Shown piece after piece: positions 7,874 to 15,344 of a DNA stretch of 64,000 bases. This stretch comes from Hyphomicrobiales bacterium (lineage in GTDB: Bacteria > Pseudomonadota > Alphaproteobacteria > Rhizobiales > Rhizobiaceae): NCBI GenBank assembly GCA_900472925.1, contig UCJU01000021.1, positions 47,597 through 111,596 of the forward strand, given 5' to 3'. The position numbers were made by a program, and so were the translations under genes. Below the pieces are notes generated by a model. It saw only the letters and a program-made list of their open reading frames with translations, ran no database searches and was not told the DNA's origin. Each line of letters starts with the position of its first letter. The first letter of the stretch is position 1.

Positions 7874-8698
7874 TCAGGAAAGTTGCGCCAAAACGATATG
7901 GATGACGGCGCGTGCATAGAGATAGAAAAGCCCCTCCTTCGACAAGTAAAACAGGCCTGCCCCGATTGCGGGCCACCACCATTGTTGTCGCCAATCAATG
8001 GCGAAAAACTGTCCGAAAGCGAAAAATACAATCCCGATTTCGACAAATGGCATGTAATAGGCAGCGTAGAAGCGGTGAGACTTGACCATATCTACTGTGG
8101 AATTGAGCAGTAACGGGGATAGATTGATGACGTTGGCAACGATGATGACGAAGTGCGTATAGGTCGCCAGCACCAGATGTTCGATAAAGTTGAACCCCTG
8201 CCGCGTCCAGAAAACGATGTTCGATGCAATCAATATCGCCAGGATGCCGAGCGAGAACGACCATTTCGACCAGGATTGAACCAAGACCACCGCTCTGCTG
8301 AGCCGCGCGTCCTGGGTTCCGAGATAGTCAACCTGCGCAATTAACAACAGCAGCACGACAATTGCTGCAAGGAGCAGTTTGAGAGGATGTGTGTGGCTTT
8401 TTCTCTGCCCAAGAACATATTCTCGGGCAACGGTGCCAGGCTTCAGGACGACGCGAAAGGCAGATTTCGCCATATCGGTCTCAAACCAGCGAAGTTTCTC
8501 CCAAACCTCGTCACGCAGGTGCGAGGAACCAAGCCGCTTGGCTTTCTTCTGTCCGCAAACATGGCAATATTTATCGCGGAGAGATTGACCGCAGTTGCGG
8601 CAGATCGCCTCCTCAAAAAAACGATTGGATACGCGGGGAATGTCGCTCGCCTCAGGTTTCTTAGCCAGAGTTGATCCGATTTCCGGCGATTGTTCCAT
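7874..8698 (-). CDS. DUF3667-like zinc-ribbon membrane protein
   Basis: 274 aa. A cytoplasmic N terminus carries two CxxC pairs (CRNCGQSLRDKYCHVCGQK, about residues 33-51). The motif PGTVAREYVLGQRKSHTHPLK follows, then four or five hydrophobic segments. This combination matches the DUF3667 family; biochemical function is unknown. It is upstream of, and on the same strand as, the M48-TPM gene with a 27-bp gap, so the two may act together at the membrane. Confidence 0.8.
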   Translation of the reverse strand: MEQSPEIGSTLAKKPEASDIPRVSNRFFEEAICRNCGQSLRDKYCHVCGQKKAKRLGSSHLRDEVWEKLRWFETDMAKSAFRVVLKPGTVAREYVLGQRKSHTHPLKLLLAAIVVLLLLIAQVDYLGTQDARLSRAVVLVQSWSKWSFSLGILAILIASNIVFWTRQGFNFIEHLVLATYTHFVIIVANVINLSPLLLNSTVDMVKSHRFYAAYYMPFVEIGIVFFAFGQFFAIDWRQQWWWPAIGAGLFYLSKEGLFYLYARAVIHIVLAQLS

Positions 8699-9186
8699 AA
8701 AGACTACCCCGCGCCTTACTTAAGCATTTCACCCCGACACGCGGATCGTACACTAATCCATGCAGCGCGCGATTGGTATCGGATCGCTGTAGAGCTTAAA
8801 GAGAGGGCCCAATTTGGGTGCCGATCTCCCCGGCAGGGGGTCAAAATCGACGCCTTCGGCGGCCTCAAATATATATTAGTAATTTTGATACGGACCTTGT
8901 GCTTCTGGGTAAGAGTGACCCTAAACGCTTGCTTCTGAGCCAGTTGGTCTCAGCCCCCATACAGACCTTCTTTGGCGAAACACATTATCATCTCCATAAC
9001 TTCCAGTTATGCGCGAGCGTATTTTTTTTATTCTGCTAACCGTCCGGCTGGGTGCTAACATTCTGTAAAACAATAATGGGAACCTTGGCCGTACGGATTA
9101 TCCGACGACCAATTCATAGCAAGTCTTTCAAGCGACGTGACTAAGCAGTCACCGCGCCAAGTCTTAGCTGTAGCATGGGAGTTAAA
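8699..9186. other. 488-bp intergenic region with hairpins
   Basis: No convincing gene. Two small hairpins occur: CTGAG...CTCAG with inner pairing at 8935-8953, and CATAAC/GTTATG at 8995-9011 followed 10 nt later by a run of eight T. It must also contain the promoters of the divergent DUF3667 and ABC-transporter units. Confidence 0.5.
8995..9029 (+). terminator. Weak hairpin plus T-run
   Basis: CATAAC (8995-9000) and GTTATG (9006-9011) around a 5-nt loop, then CGCGAGCGTA and eight T at 9022-9029. The distance from stem to T-run is longer than ideal, and no obvious plus-strand gene ends just upstream. It might be an attenuator of the downstream ABC operon. Confidence 0.25.
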
Positions 9187-9264
9187 ATGATTAGGACAGA
9201 GCCATCCTTTATTTCGGGGATCCCGACCGTAGATACGGTCGCAGCGGAGCGTTCCCTGCGATGA
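9187..9264 (+). CDS. 25-aa leader ORF overlapping the ABC ATPase start
   Basis: ATG at 9187 has a strong GGGAG ribosome site 5 nt upstream. The 25 codons end in TGA at 9262-9264, overlapping the ATG of the ATPase gene by ATGA. The peptide starts MIRTEPSFISGIPTVDTVAA and has no run of a single amino acid. It could couple translation of the transporter operon to translation of the leader. The palindrome at 9224-9241 lies inside it. Function is inference. Confidence 0.45.
   Translation: MIRTEPSFISGIPTVDTVAAERSLR
9224..9241 (+). promoter_or_regulatory. 18-bp dyad inside the leader ORF
   Basis: CGACCGTAGATACGGTCG has 8-bp perfect arms around GA, ending 20 bp before the ATPase start. As DNA it could be an operator; as RNA it could form a hairpin close to the ribosome site of the transporter gene. 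A related CCGTACGG palindrome occurs about 135 bp further upstream. Confidence 0.5.
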
Positions 9265-10025
9265 CGCCTGCCTCAGACAACGTCCTCATTCGCCTCGCAT
9301 CGCTGAGCAAACATTACGGCTCTCACACCGTTCTGGACGGTATCGATCTGGAAGTGCGCTCCGGAGAGGTCCTTGCCATTATCGGGCCGAGCGGATCGGG
9401 AAAAAGCACGCTCTTGCGCTGTATCAACTATCTTGAGCCCCCTGACGGAGGCACGATCACCATCGGTTCCGCGACCATCGATGCATCACGACCTGCTACG
9501 CCCGAGGAACTCTCCAAGCTGCGACGCCGGGTCGGGATGGTCTTCCAATCTTTCAATCTGTTTCCTCACATGTCTGTGCTGCGCAACATCAGTCTTGCAC
9601 AGGAACGTGTGTTGGGCCGGAGCCGAAAGGATGCCGACGAGCGTTCGATGCAGCTTCTGAAGCGAGTTGGCCTCGCCGATAAGGCCTCGCAATATCCCGT
9701 TCGATGTTCAGGTGGCCAGCAACAGCGTATCGCGATTGCCCGCTCGCTTGCGCTTGATCCGGAGATCATGCTGTTCGACGAACCCACCTCGGCACTCGAT
9801 CCGGAACTCGGCCTCGAGGTTCTTACAGTCATGCGCGAACTCGCCGAAAGCGGCATGACAATGATCGTCGTGACCCATGAGATGGGATTTGCCGAGAATG
9901 TCTCAGACAACGTCATGATCATGGCGGATGGTCATATCGTTGAAAAAGGATCGTCCAAGGAGATCATGCGAAATCCGCAACAGGAACGTACGAAGCGATT
10001 TCTTCGTGCGGTGCATGACCGATGA
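9261..10025 (+). CDS. Amino-acid-type ABC transporter ATPase
   Basis: 254 aa, HisP/GlnQ class. Walker A GPSGSGKST (about residues 37-45), Q-loop in VGMVFQSFNLFPHMSVLRNI, signature CSGGQQQR (Cys replaces the usual Leu), Walker B IMLFDEPTSALDPE and the switch His in VVTHEMGFA. It energises uptake through the two permeases encoded immediately downstream. Its ATG overlaps the leader ORF stop and its own stop overlaps the next gene by 4 bp (ATGA), so the operon is translationally coupled. Confidence 0.96.
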   Translation: MTPASDNVLIRLASLSKHYGSHTVLDGIDLEVRSGEVLAIIGPSGSGKSTLLRCINYLEPPDGGTITIGSATIDASRPATPEELSKLRRRVGMVFQSFNLFPHMSVLRNISLAQERVLGRSRKDADERSMQLLKRVGLADKASQYPVRCSGGQQQRIAIARSLALDPEIMLFDEPTSALDPELGLEVLTVMRELAESGMTMIVVTHEMGFAENVSDNVMIMADGHIVEKGSSKEIMRNPQQERTKRFLRAVHDR

Positions 10026-10666
10026 GCGCGGCGGACCTGCTTCCACTTCTGCGGGGATTGGTATGGACGATCGCCTTGACGGCAGGCGCGTTCATGATCG
10101 GCGCTGTTCTCGGCATTCCGTTGCTGGTGGCACGGCGCAGCCGCTTTTGGCTGGTGCGCTTTCTCGCCATGGTCATCATTCAGATCGTACGTTCTATTCC
10201 ACCGATCTTGTGGCTATTTCTGATCTTTTTCGGTCTCGGCATGGGCTTTATGCCTATTAGTCCTTTCCATGCAGCACTTCTTGGACTGGGGATGATTGCA
10301 GCAGCCAACATGGCGGAGATTTACCGGGGTGCGGTTGCTTCCATTCATCACGGCCAATGGGAAGCGGCTAGAGCCCTCGACCTCAATCGCTGGTCGATCT
10401 TTCGCGATATCGTCGCGCCGCAGGCCTTCCGCGTCGCCTTGCCGTCTGCGGCAAGCTACCTCATCGGTCTCATGAAAGAGACGGCAGTCGCCTCAACGAT
10501 AGGAGTGTCGGAGCTTGCCTATCAAGGCAATCAACTCTCACAGTTGACCTATCGCGGCTTGGAAGTGTTTGCGCTGGTCGGTCTGTTTTATGTGCTCATA
10601 AGCCTTCCGATCGCTTGGCTCTCTCGCCTTGCAGACAGCTATCTTCTGGCAAAGGTGGCACGCTGA
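10022..10666 (+). CDS. Amino-acid-type ABC transporter permease
   Basis: 214-aa HisM/HisQ-class inner-membrane permease with about five hydrophobic segments. The coupling-loop motif is EAARALDLNRWSIFRDIVAPQAFRVALPS (about residues 117-145). The start overlaps the ATPase stop by 4 bp, and the stop TGA overlaps the next ATG as TGATG. It pairs with the second permease to form the transmembrane channel. Confidence 0.94.
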   Translation: MSAADLLPLLRGLVWTIALTAGAFMIGAVLGIPLLVARRSRFWLVRFLAMVIIQIVRSIPPILWLFLIFFGLGMGFMPISPFHAALLGLGMIAAANMAEIYRGAVASIHHGQWEAARALDLNRWSIFRDIVAPQAFRVALPSAASYLIGLMKETAVASTIGVSELAYQGNQLSQLTYRGLEVFALVGLFYVLISLPIAWLSRLADSYLLAKVAR

Positions 10667-11328
10667 TGTTTCCAACATATGATGAAATCCTGACTTGGCT
10701 CCCAGACCTCCTGGGTGGACTGTGGACTAGCGTGCAGGTCGCAGCCCTGAGCCTGCTGATAGGAATTCCCTTCGGCCTGGTCTTGGCACTTGGTGTTTTG
10801 TCCAAGCGCCGTGCGGTAAAGGGTCTCAGCCTTTTGGTCGTCGAGATCGGTCGCGGCGCACCTGCACTTGTCCTGCTGCAATTCATATATTTTGGCCTGC
10901 CGACAACAGGGCTGATGCTGGGCTCCTTCACGGCGGCGGTTATTGCGTTGGCCTGGAATACTGGCGCCTACACCAGCGAGATCATTCGCGCGAGCCTGCA
11001 GTCTGTCGCCCATGGTCAACGCGAGGCCGCGGTTTCACTTGGCCTCAACCGCGCGGATGAACTTCGTTACGTGATCCTGCCGCAGGGCCTTCGTGTCGCT
11101 CTCCCGGCACTCCTTGGATTCTCCATTTTGATTTTCCAGGGCACTTCACTCTGCTTCACCATTGCGCTGCCTGAACTGGTGAGCCGATCCTACGAGATCG
11201 GATCGACCACTTTCCGTTATATGCCTGCTCTCCTTTGCGCCGGTGCACTCTACGCCAGCATCTCCATCCCTGCTGCCTTGCTCGTCAATCACGTCGAGAA
11301 GCGCGCCGGGCTTTACGTCGAACGTTAA
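10666..11328 (+). CDS. Second amino-acid-type ABC transporter permease
   Basis: 220 aa starting at the ATG in TGATG at 10666; the open frame extends further upstream but would run into the previous gene. It has five or six hydrophobic segments and the coupling loop REAAVSLGLNRADELRYVILPQGLRVALP. It pairs with the 10022 gene product. HisQM-type permeases usually work as heterodimers with a soluble binding protein, which is encoded 23 bp downstream. Confidence 0.94.
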   Translation: MFPTYDEILTWLPDLLGGLWTSVQVAALSLLIGIPFGLVLALGVLSKRRAVKGLSLLVVEIGRGAPALVLLQFIYFGLPTTGLMLGSFTAAVIALAWNTGAYTSEIIRASLQSVAHGQREAAVSLGLNRADELRYVILPQGLRVALPALLGFSILIFQGTSLCFTIALPELVSRSYEIGSTTFRYMPALLCAGALYASISIPAALLVNHVEKRAGLYVER

Positions 11329-11351
11329 ACCTCAGTTGAAAGGATGCCTGC

Positions 11352-12191
11352 ATGACCAGAATGACCACGACCACGCAGTTTCTTCTTGCCGGCATCGCCG
11401 GTCTGCTAATCTGCGCGCCGATCGCCAATGCACAGGATTGTACGCCCAAGCATAAATTCGACACGGTCGAGGCCGGCACGCTGACGGTTGCGGTCACGAC
11501 CTATGCCCCACATTCCTTTGTGGACGACAAGGGTGAGATGAAAGGGATTGATGGCGACATCGCTGCGGAATTTGCCAAGCGTGAATGCCTGAAGGTGAAG
11601 GCAGTCGCTGTCGATCCGGCTGCGGCCATTCAATATGTGCTTTCGGGCCAGGCCGACATCACGACTGGCGATTGGTATCGTACGGCTGAGCGCGCTAAGG
11701 TCATGAACCTTTCTGCCCCGCTCTACACGGACCAGATGGGTATTTACTCGAAGCAAGACTTCAAGAAGGTTTCCGATCTGGAAGGCAAGAAAGTCGGTAC
11801 CGTGCAAGGTTATCTCTGGGTTTCAGACCTGAAGACCGTACTCGGCGCCTCTCTCAAGCTCTATCCAAACTCGGTCAATATGCAGCAGGACCTGAAGTCT
11901 GGCCGCATCGATGTCGCGGTAGACGGCTATTCCACAGGTGTCGTTGCCGCCCAGAAGGGTGCGCTGGGCGATATCAAGGTCAGTGTTGCAGCCGTCGATC
12001 CGCGCGTTAAGGCGACGAAGGAAGCCGCACAGGCAGCCTTTCCTTATTCCCTCAAGGCCAAGGAGCTGGGCGTGGCGCTTGATGCCGGGATTACTGACAT
12101 GCACAAGGACGGGACGATTGTCACCATTCTCAAGTCCTACGGCTTGGACGGAACTGCCGCGAACACAGGCGCACCACGCCTCGTAGAGTAA
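11352..12191 (+). CDS. Periplasmic substrate-binding protein, amino-acid ABC family
   Basis: 279 aa with a signal peptide ending near ANA-QD. The mature protein has the family-3 solute-binding pattern: GTLTVAVTTYAPHSFVDDKGEMKGIDGDIAAEFAKR, then ADITTGDWYRTAERAKVMNLSAPLY. AAAGGA precedes the ATG. It should deliver the ligand to the permease pair. The following Asp/Glu-racemase-family and aldo/keto reductase genes suggest an amino-acid-like or hydantoin-like ligand, but the ligand is not readable from sequence. Confidence 0.94.
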   Translation: MTRMTTTTQFLLAGIAGLLICAPIANAQDCTPKHKFDTVEAGTLTVAVTTYAPHSFVDDKGEMKGIDGDIAAEFAKRECLKVKAVAVDPAAAIQYVLSGQADITTGDWYRTAERAKVMNLSAPLYTDQMGIYSKQDFKKVSDLEGKKVGTVQGYLWVSDLKTVLGASLKLYPNSVNMQQDLKSGRIDVAVDGYSTGVVAAQKGALGDIKVSVAAVDPRVKATKEAAQAAFPYSLKAKELGVALDAGITDMHKDGTIVTILKSYGLDGTAANTGAPRLVE

Positions 12192-12199
12192 AAGACATC

Positions 12200-12221
12200 G
12201 CGGGGGATGGTGATCCCCCGC
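12200..12221 (+). terminator. GC-rich stem-loop after the binding-protein gene
   Basis: GCGGGGGAT (12200-12208) and ATCCCCCGC (12213-12221) form a 9-bp perfect stem with a GGTG loop. No T-run follows. Stem-loops at this position in ABC operons often stabilise the binding-protein message and reduce read-through; here the racemase gene follows after 29 bp. Confidence 0.55.
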
Positions 12222-12250
12222 AAAAACTCACATCGAAGTCGGAGAAGATC

Positions 12251-12985
12251 ATGACTGTCTACACGGTCACGCGCAAAACACAGTCATGGTACGGCGAACA
12301 GATCGGTATCCTCATCCTTGATGCAGCATACCCCTGTGTTCCCGGCAATGTCGGCAATGCGACGACCTATGATTATCCTGTTCGGTTTCAGGAAGTGCAC
12401 GGCGCATCCATCGATCGGCTCCTCAATCAGCGCGATCCGGCATTGAAGGAGGCCTTTGTCGAAGCGGCTGTCGAGTTGCAAAACCGGGGCGTAAAGGCGA
12501 TCACCGGTGCTTGCGGTTTCATGGCCTATTTTCAGCAAGAGGTCGCAGCCGCCGTCGATATTCCCGTTTTCCTTTCCAGCTTGATGCAAATTCCCTTCAT
12601 GCACTCCGCTTGTGGCGGTCGTGTCGGTGTCATCACCGCAAATGCATCACGACTGACACCGCGCCACTTTGCGGCATGCAATGTCAGCGACAGTGTTCCC
12701 TTGGCGGTAGCAGGCATGGAAGGGCAGACAGAATTTCGTGAAGCCATTCTTGAAGAACGGGGCACGCTCGATTCCGCTGCCATTGAACGGGAAGTGACTG
12801 ATGTCGCGCGCAAACTAGTCGAGGACAATCCCGACGTCAAATCGATCCTGCTCGAATGCAGCGATCTGCCGCCCTATGCGCATGCTGTGCAGGCAGCGAC
12901 TGGGCGTCCAGTCTTCGATTTTATAACGATGATCAATTACGTCCAGCAGAGCGTGATGCGCCGCCCGTATACCGGCAGCATGTAG
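12251..12985 (+). CDS. Asp/Glu/hydantoin racemase family protein
   Basis: 244 aa. The family's two candidate catalytic cysteines are visible in GACGFMAYFQ (about residue 82) and LLECSDLPPYA (about residue 203). GGRVGVITANASRLTPRHF matches the second alpha/beta domain. A GGAGAAG ribosome site is present. Members racemise aspartate, glutamate or hydantoins, or act as maleate isomerases and decarboxylases; this one is not assigned. Placement behind an amino-acid-type importer suggests it acts on the imported compound. Confidence 0.85.
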   Translation: MTVYTVTRKTQSWYGEQIGILILDAAYPCVPGNVGNATTYDYPVRFQEVHGASIDRLLNQRDPALKEAFVEAAVELQNRGVKAITGACGFMAYFQQEVAAAVDIPVFLSSLMQIPFMHSACGGRVGVITANASRLTPRHFAACNVSDSVPLAVAGMEGQTEFREAILEERGTLDSAAIEREVTDVARKLVEDNPDVKSILLECSDLPPYAHAVQAATGRPVFDFITMINYVQQSVMRRPYTGSM

Positions 12986-13023
12986 GCGGAAACCGGGCGC
13001 TGCATCTCTGATAGGATTGTCTC

Positions 13024-14163
13024 ATGTCGCTTGACCACTATTTTCTGCTGGGTCGATCCGGGCTTCGGGTCAGTCGCCTGTCGCTGGGCACAATGACCTT
13101 TGGCAATGGCGGTATCCGTGGAATAGGCGGAACCTGGGGCAGCAGCGAAGAAGCGGCACGCGAAATCTTTCGCCGATATGTGGAAGCGGGTGGAAATTTC
13201 ATTGATACCGCCGATTCCTACGCCGCCGGATTGAGCGAGAGCCTTGTCGGTAAATTTGTTGGCGAAATGGGTATTCGCGAGCAGTTGGTCATTGCCACGA
13301 AGTTTTCCAACAACAGTGCATCAGGCAATCCGAATGCAGGGGGCAACGGGCGCAAGAATATCATGCGCGCCGTTGATGCTTCGCTGAGGCGACTGAAAAC
13401 CGACTACATCGACCTCTACTGGCTCCATACCTGGGACCGAATGACGCCGGTGGAGGAGGTTGTCCGCACCTTGGACGACCTTGTGCGGGCAGGTAAGATT
13501 CTTCACGTCGGGTTTTCTGATGTTCCCGGCTGGTACGCCGCTCGTGCGCAGACCTGGGCCGAGGTCCATGGTCTATCTCAACCGATCGCCCTTCAGCTTC
13601 CCTATTCACTGGTCGAGCGCAGCATCGAGCATGAATTTGTCCCACTGGCACAGACGTCCGGTTTGGGTGTCGTTGCCTGGAGCCCGCTGGCCATGGGCTT
13701 GCTGTCAGGAAAATACCGCTCCGGAGATACCGCATCCGGGAGGCTTTCCCTCGATGCCTCAGGAAGCGGTCTTGGCTTGTTTTCAGACCGCAATATCCGC
13801 ATTGTATCAGCTCTCGAAAAGGTTGCACTCGAGGTTGGCCGAAGCATGGCCCAGGTGGCTCTCAACTGGGTCACCGACCGACCGGGCGTTGCCGCCGCAA
13901 TTATCGGGGCAAGCCGTCTGGAGCAGCTGGACGAAAATCTAGCAGCCCTCGATTTTGCGTTGTCAGCCGAGCACAAGACTTTTCTGAATGCAGCGAGCGC
14001 CATCGAAGCGCCTTATCCGTATAGACTTTTCGCCGATGATTATCAGGCTGGCATACTGAACACCGGCAGCACCGTTGGCGATAAGCCAGAGCATTATTAT
14101 TCCCGGACCTTTTTACCGAAAGTCTCTGATTATGTGTTTGGGCAGCCGAAGGATCAGAAATGA
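13024..14163 (+). CDS. Aldo/keto reductase
   Basis: 379-aa NADPH-dependent oxidoreductase of the AKR superfamily. Landmarks: RVSRLSLGTMTFGNGG, the catalytic Asp/Tyr in FIDTADSYAAGLSE, Lys in IATKF, His in YWLHTWD, and the cofactor-binding SPLAMGLLSGKYR and GASRLEQLDENL. AGGA precedes the ATG. It follows the racemase-family gene by 38 bp on the same strand and is probably part of the same catabolic unit. Substrate unknown. Confidence 0.93.
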   Translation: MSLDHYFLLGRSGLRVSRLSLGTMTFGNGGIRGIGGTWGSSEEAAREIFRRYVEAGGNFIDTADSYAAGLSESLVGKFVGEMGIREQLVIATKFSNNSASGNPNAGGNGRKNIMRAVDASLRRLKTDYIDLYWLHTWDRMTPVEEVVRTLDDLVRAGKILHVGFSDVPGWYAARAQTWAEVHGLSQPIALQLPYSLVERSIEHEFVPLAQTSGLGVVAWSPLAMGLLSGKYRSGDTASGRLSLDASGSGLGLFSDRNIRIVSALEKVALEVGRSMAQVALNWVTDRPGVAAAIIGASRLEQLDENLAALDFALSAEHKTFLNAASAIEAPYPYRLFADDYQAGILNTGSTVGDKPEHYYSRTFLPKVSDYVFGQPKDQK

Positions 14164-14309
14164 TAGCGCCGTAGCGGGCGCAACAGCGTTCAAAAGAATC
14201 TGCGCTTACACGGGCTGCGGAAGAAGACCGCGCCGATGGCCCTGCCGCGGTCTCATTGCAAAGAAATGTATTGTTGTCGATGCCGTCAGGCGTGCCGTAC
14301 CGAACGAGT

Positions 14310-15251
14310 TCAAACCCGGGTTGGAGTATCGTCGTCAACCGCGATCTCGGCCTGCTGCTCAATCAGCCAGTCGCGGAAAAGCTCGGCACCGGGCTTCGAT
14401 GGCCGCTGTGATGGCATGATGAGATAGACCGACTGGCCGGACTGGTAGACATCATCAAGCGGCGCGACAAGACGCCCGGCCTGCAAGTGGCCGTTGACAA
14501 GGTGTTTCCAGCCAAGCGCAATGCCCTGGCCTCGGACCGCCGCCTCGATGGAGCCGAGGGCGTCCGTGAAGACGAAATCTTGCTTGAGCCGTGCTACGGG
14601 AACTGAATGACGCTCCAGCCATTCGCGCCATCCAAGACGGGTGCGGTGCCGCTCTTCAAAATTCAACAGAGTGTGCTGGAGCAGGTCGACCGGTTCGTTG
14701 ATCGGTCCAAATTCCTTGAGATAATCCGGACTGCACACGGGCAGGACCTCTTCCTTTGCGAGGTGCCATGAATGAATGCCGGGCCATTTGCCGTTTCCAA
14801 GCCGAGCCGAGATGTCGATATCCTCTTCGACGAGATCCTGGTCGTCCCGGCTGCTCTCCTCGATCCGCAACGACACGTCGGGATGCGTCGCTTTGAAATC
14901 CTTCAACCTCGGTAGCAACCAGAGCTGCACGAAGGAGGACGAAAAGGAGACCCGCACCACATCCTTGGAATGCTTTTTCTGTAGTGAGGATATGACCATG
15001 TGAAGATGATCAAATGCCTCCTGCGTTTCCTTGTAAAGCCGCAGGCCATCGGCTGTCAGTTCCAACCGGGTGTGATCGCGCCGAAACAGCTTCAGACCTG
15101 TCGCTTCCTCAAGCAGCCGGATCGTCTTGCTGACGGCCGGTTGGCTCACATTCAGCTCCTGCGCAGCCGCGGTAAAGCTGCGCCTGCGGGCCGCAGCCTC
15201 GAAGCAGAAAAGATAGTTGGCGGATGGGATCAAGGATCGGAGCCGGTGCAT
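14310..15251 (-). CDS. LysR-family regulator, GcvA-like
   Basis: 313 aa. The N-terminal winged helix-turn-helix has RRRSFTAAAQELNVSQPAVSKTIRLLEE (about residues 22-50), followed by a periplasmic-binding-like effector domain. The pattern IRIEESSRDDQDLVEEDIDISARLGNGKWPG fits GcvA-type LysR proteins. It is divergent from the flavoenzyme gene at 15345 with a 93-bp gap, so it is the likely regulator of that demethylation operon. A TGAAG-N5-CTTCA dyad lies next to its start codon. Its ribosome site is poor. Confidence 0.93.
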   Translation of the reverse strand: MHRLRSLIPSANYLFCFEAAARRRSFTAAAQELNVSQPAVSKTIRLLEEATGLKLFRRDHTRLELTADGLRLYKETQEAFDHLHMVISSLQKKHSKDVVRVSFSSSFVQLWLLPRLKDFKATHPDVSLRIEESSRDDQDLVEEDIDISARLGNGKWPGIHSWHLAKEEVLPVCSPDYLKEFGPINEPVDLLQHTLLNFEERHRTRLGWREWLERHSVPVARLKQDFVFTDALGSIEAAVRGQGIALGWKHLVNGHLQAGRLVAPLDDVYQSGQSVYLIMPSQRPSKPGAELFRDWLIEQQAEIAVDDDTPTRV

Positions 15252-15255
15252 AATC

Positions 15256-15270
15256 TGAAGTTATGCTTCA
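15256..15270. promoter_or_regulatory. Small dyad in the LysR/flavoenzyme intergenic region
   Basis: TGAAG (15256-15260) and CTTCA (15266-15270) around TTATG, directly upstream of the LysR start and about 75 bp before the divergent flavoenzyme gene. Position fits an autoregulatory LysR site. Arms are short, so confidence is low. Confidence 0.3.
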
Positions 15271-15344
15271 AGACATTTTTTTGCAAGATTACAGTTCAGT
15301 TTTGCCTTTGTACGGTAACCAAAACCAATTCAAGGGAACTCTCC

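Noticed and set aside
8699..9186. Possible tRNA remnant or attachment site in the long gap before the ABC operon
   Set aside because: No cloverleaf, TTC-type loop or matching 3' end could be assembled, and no integrase gene is nearby.
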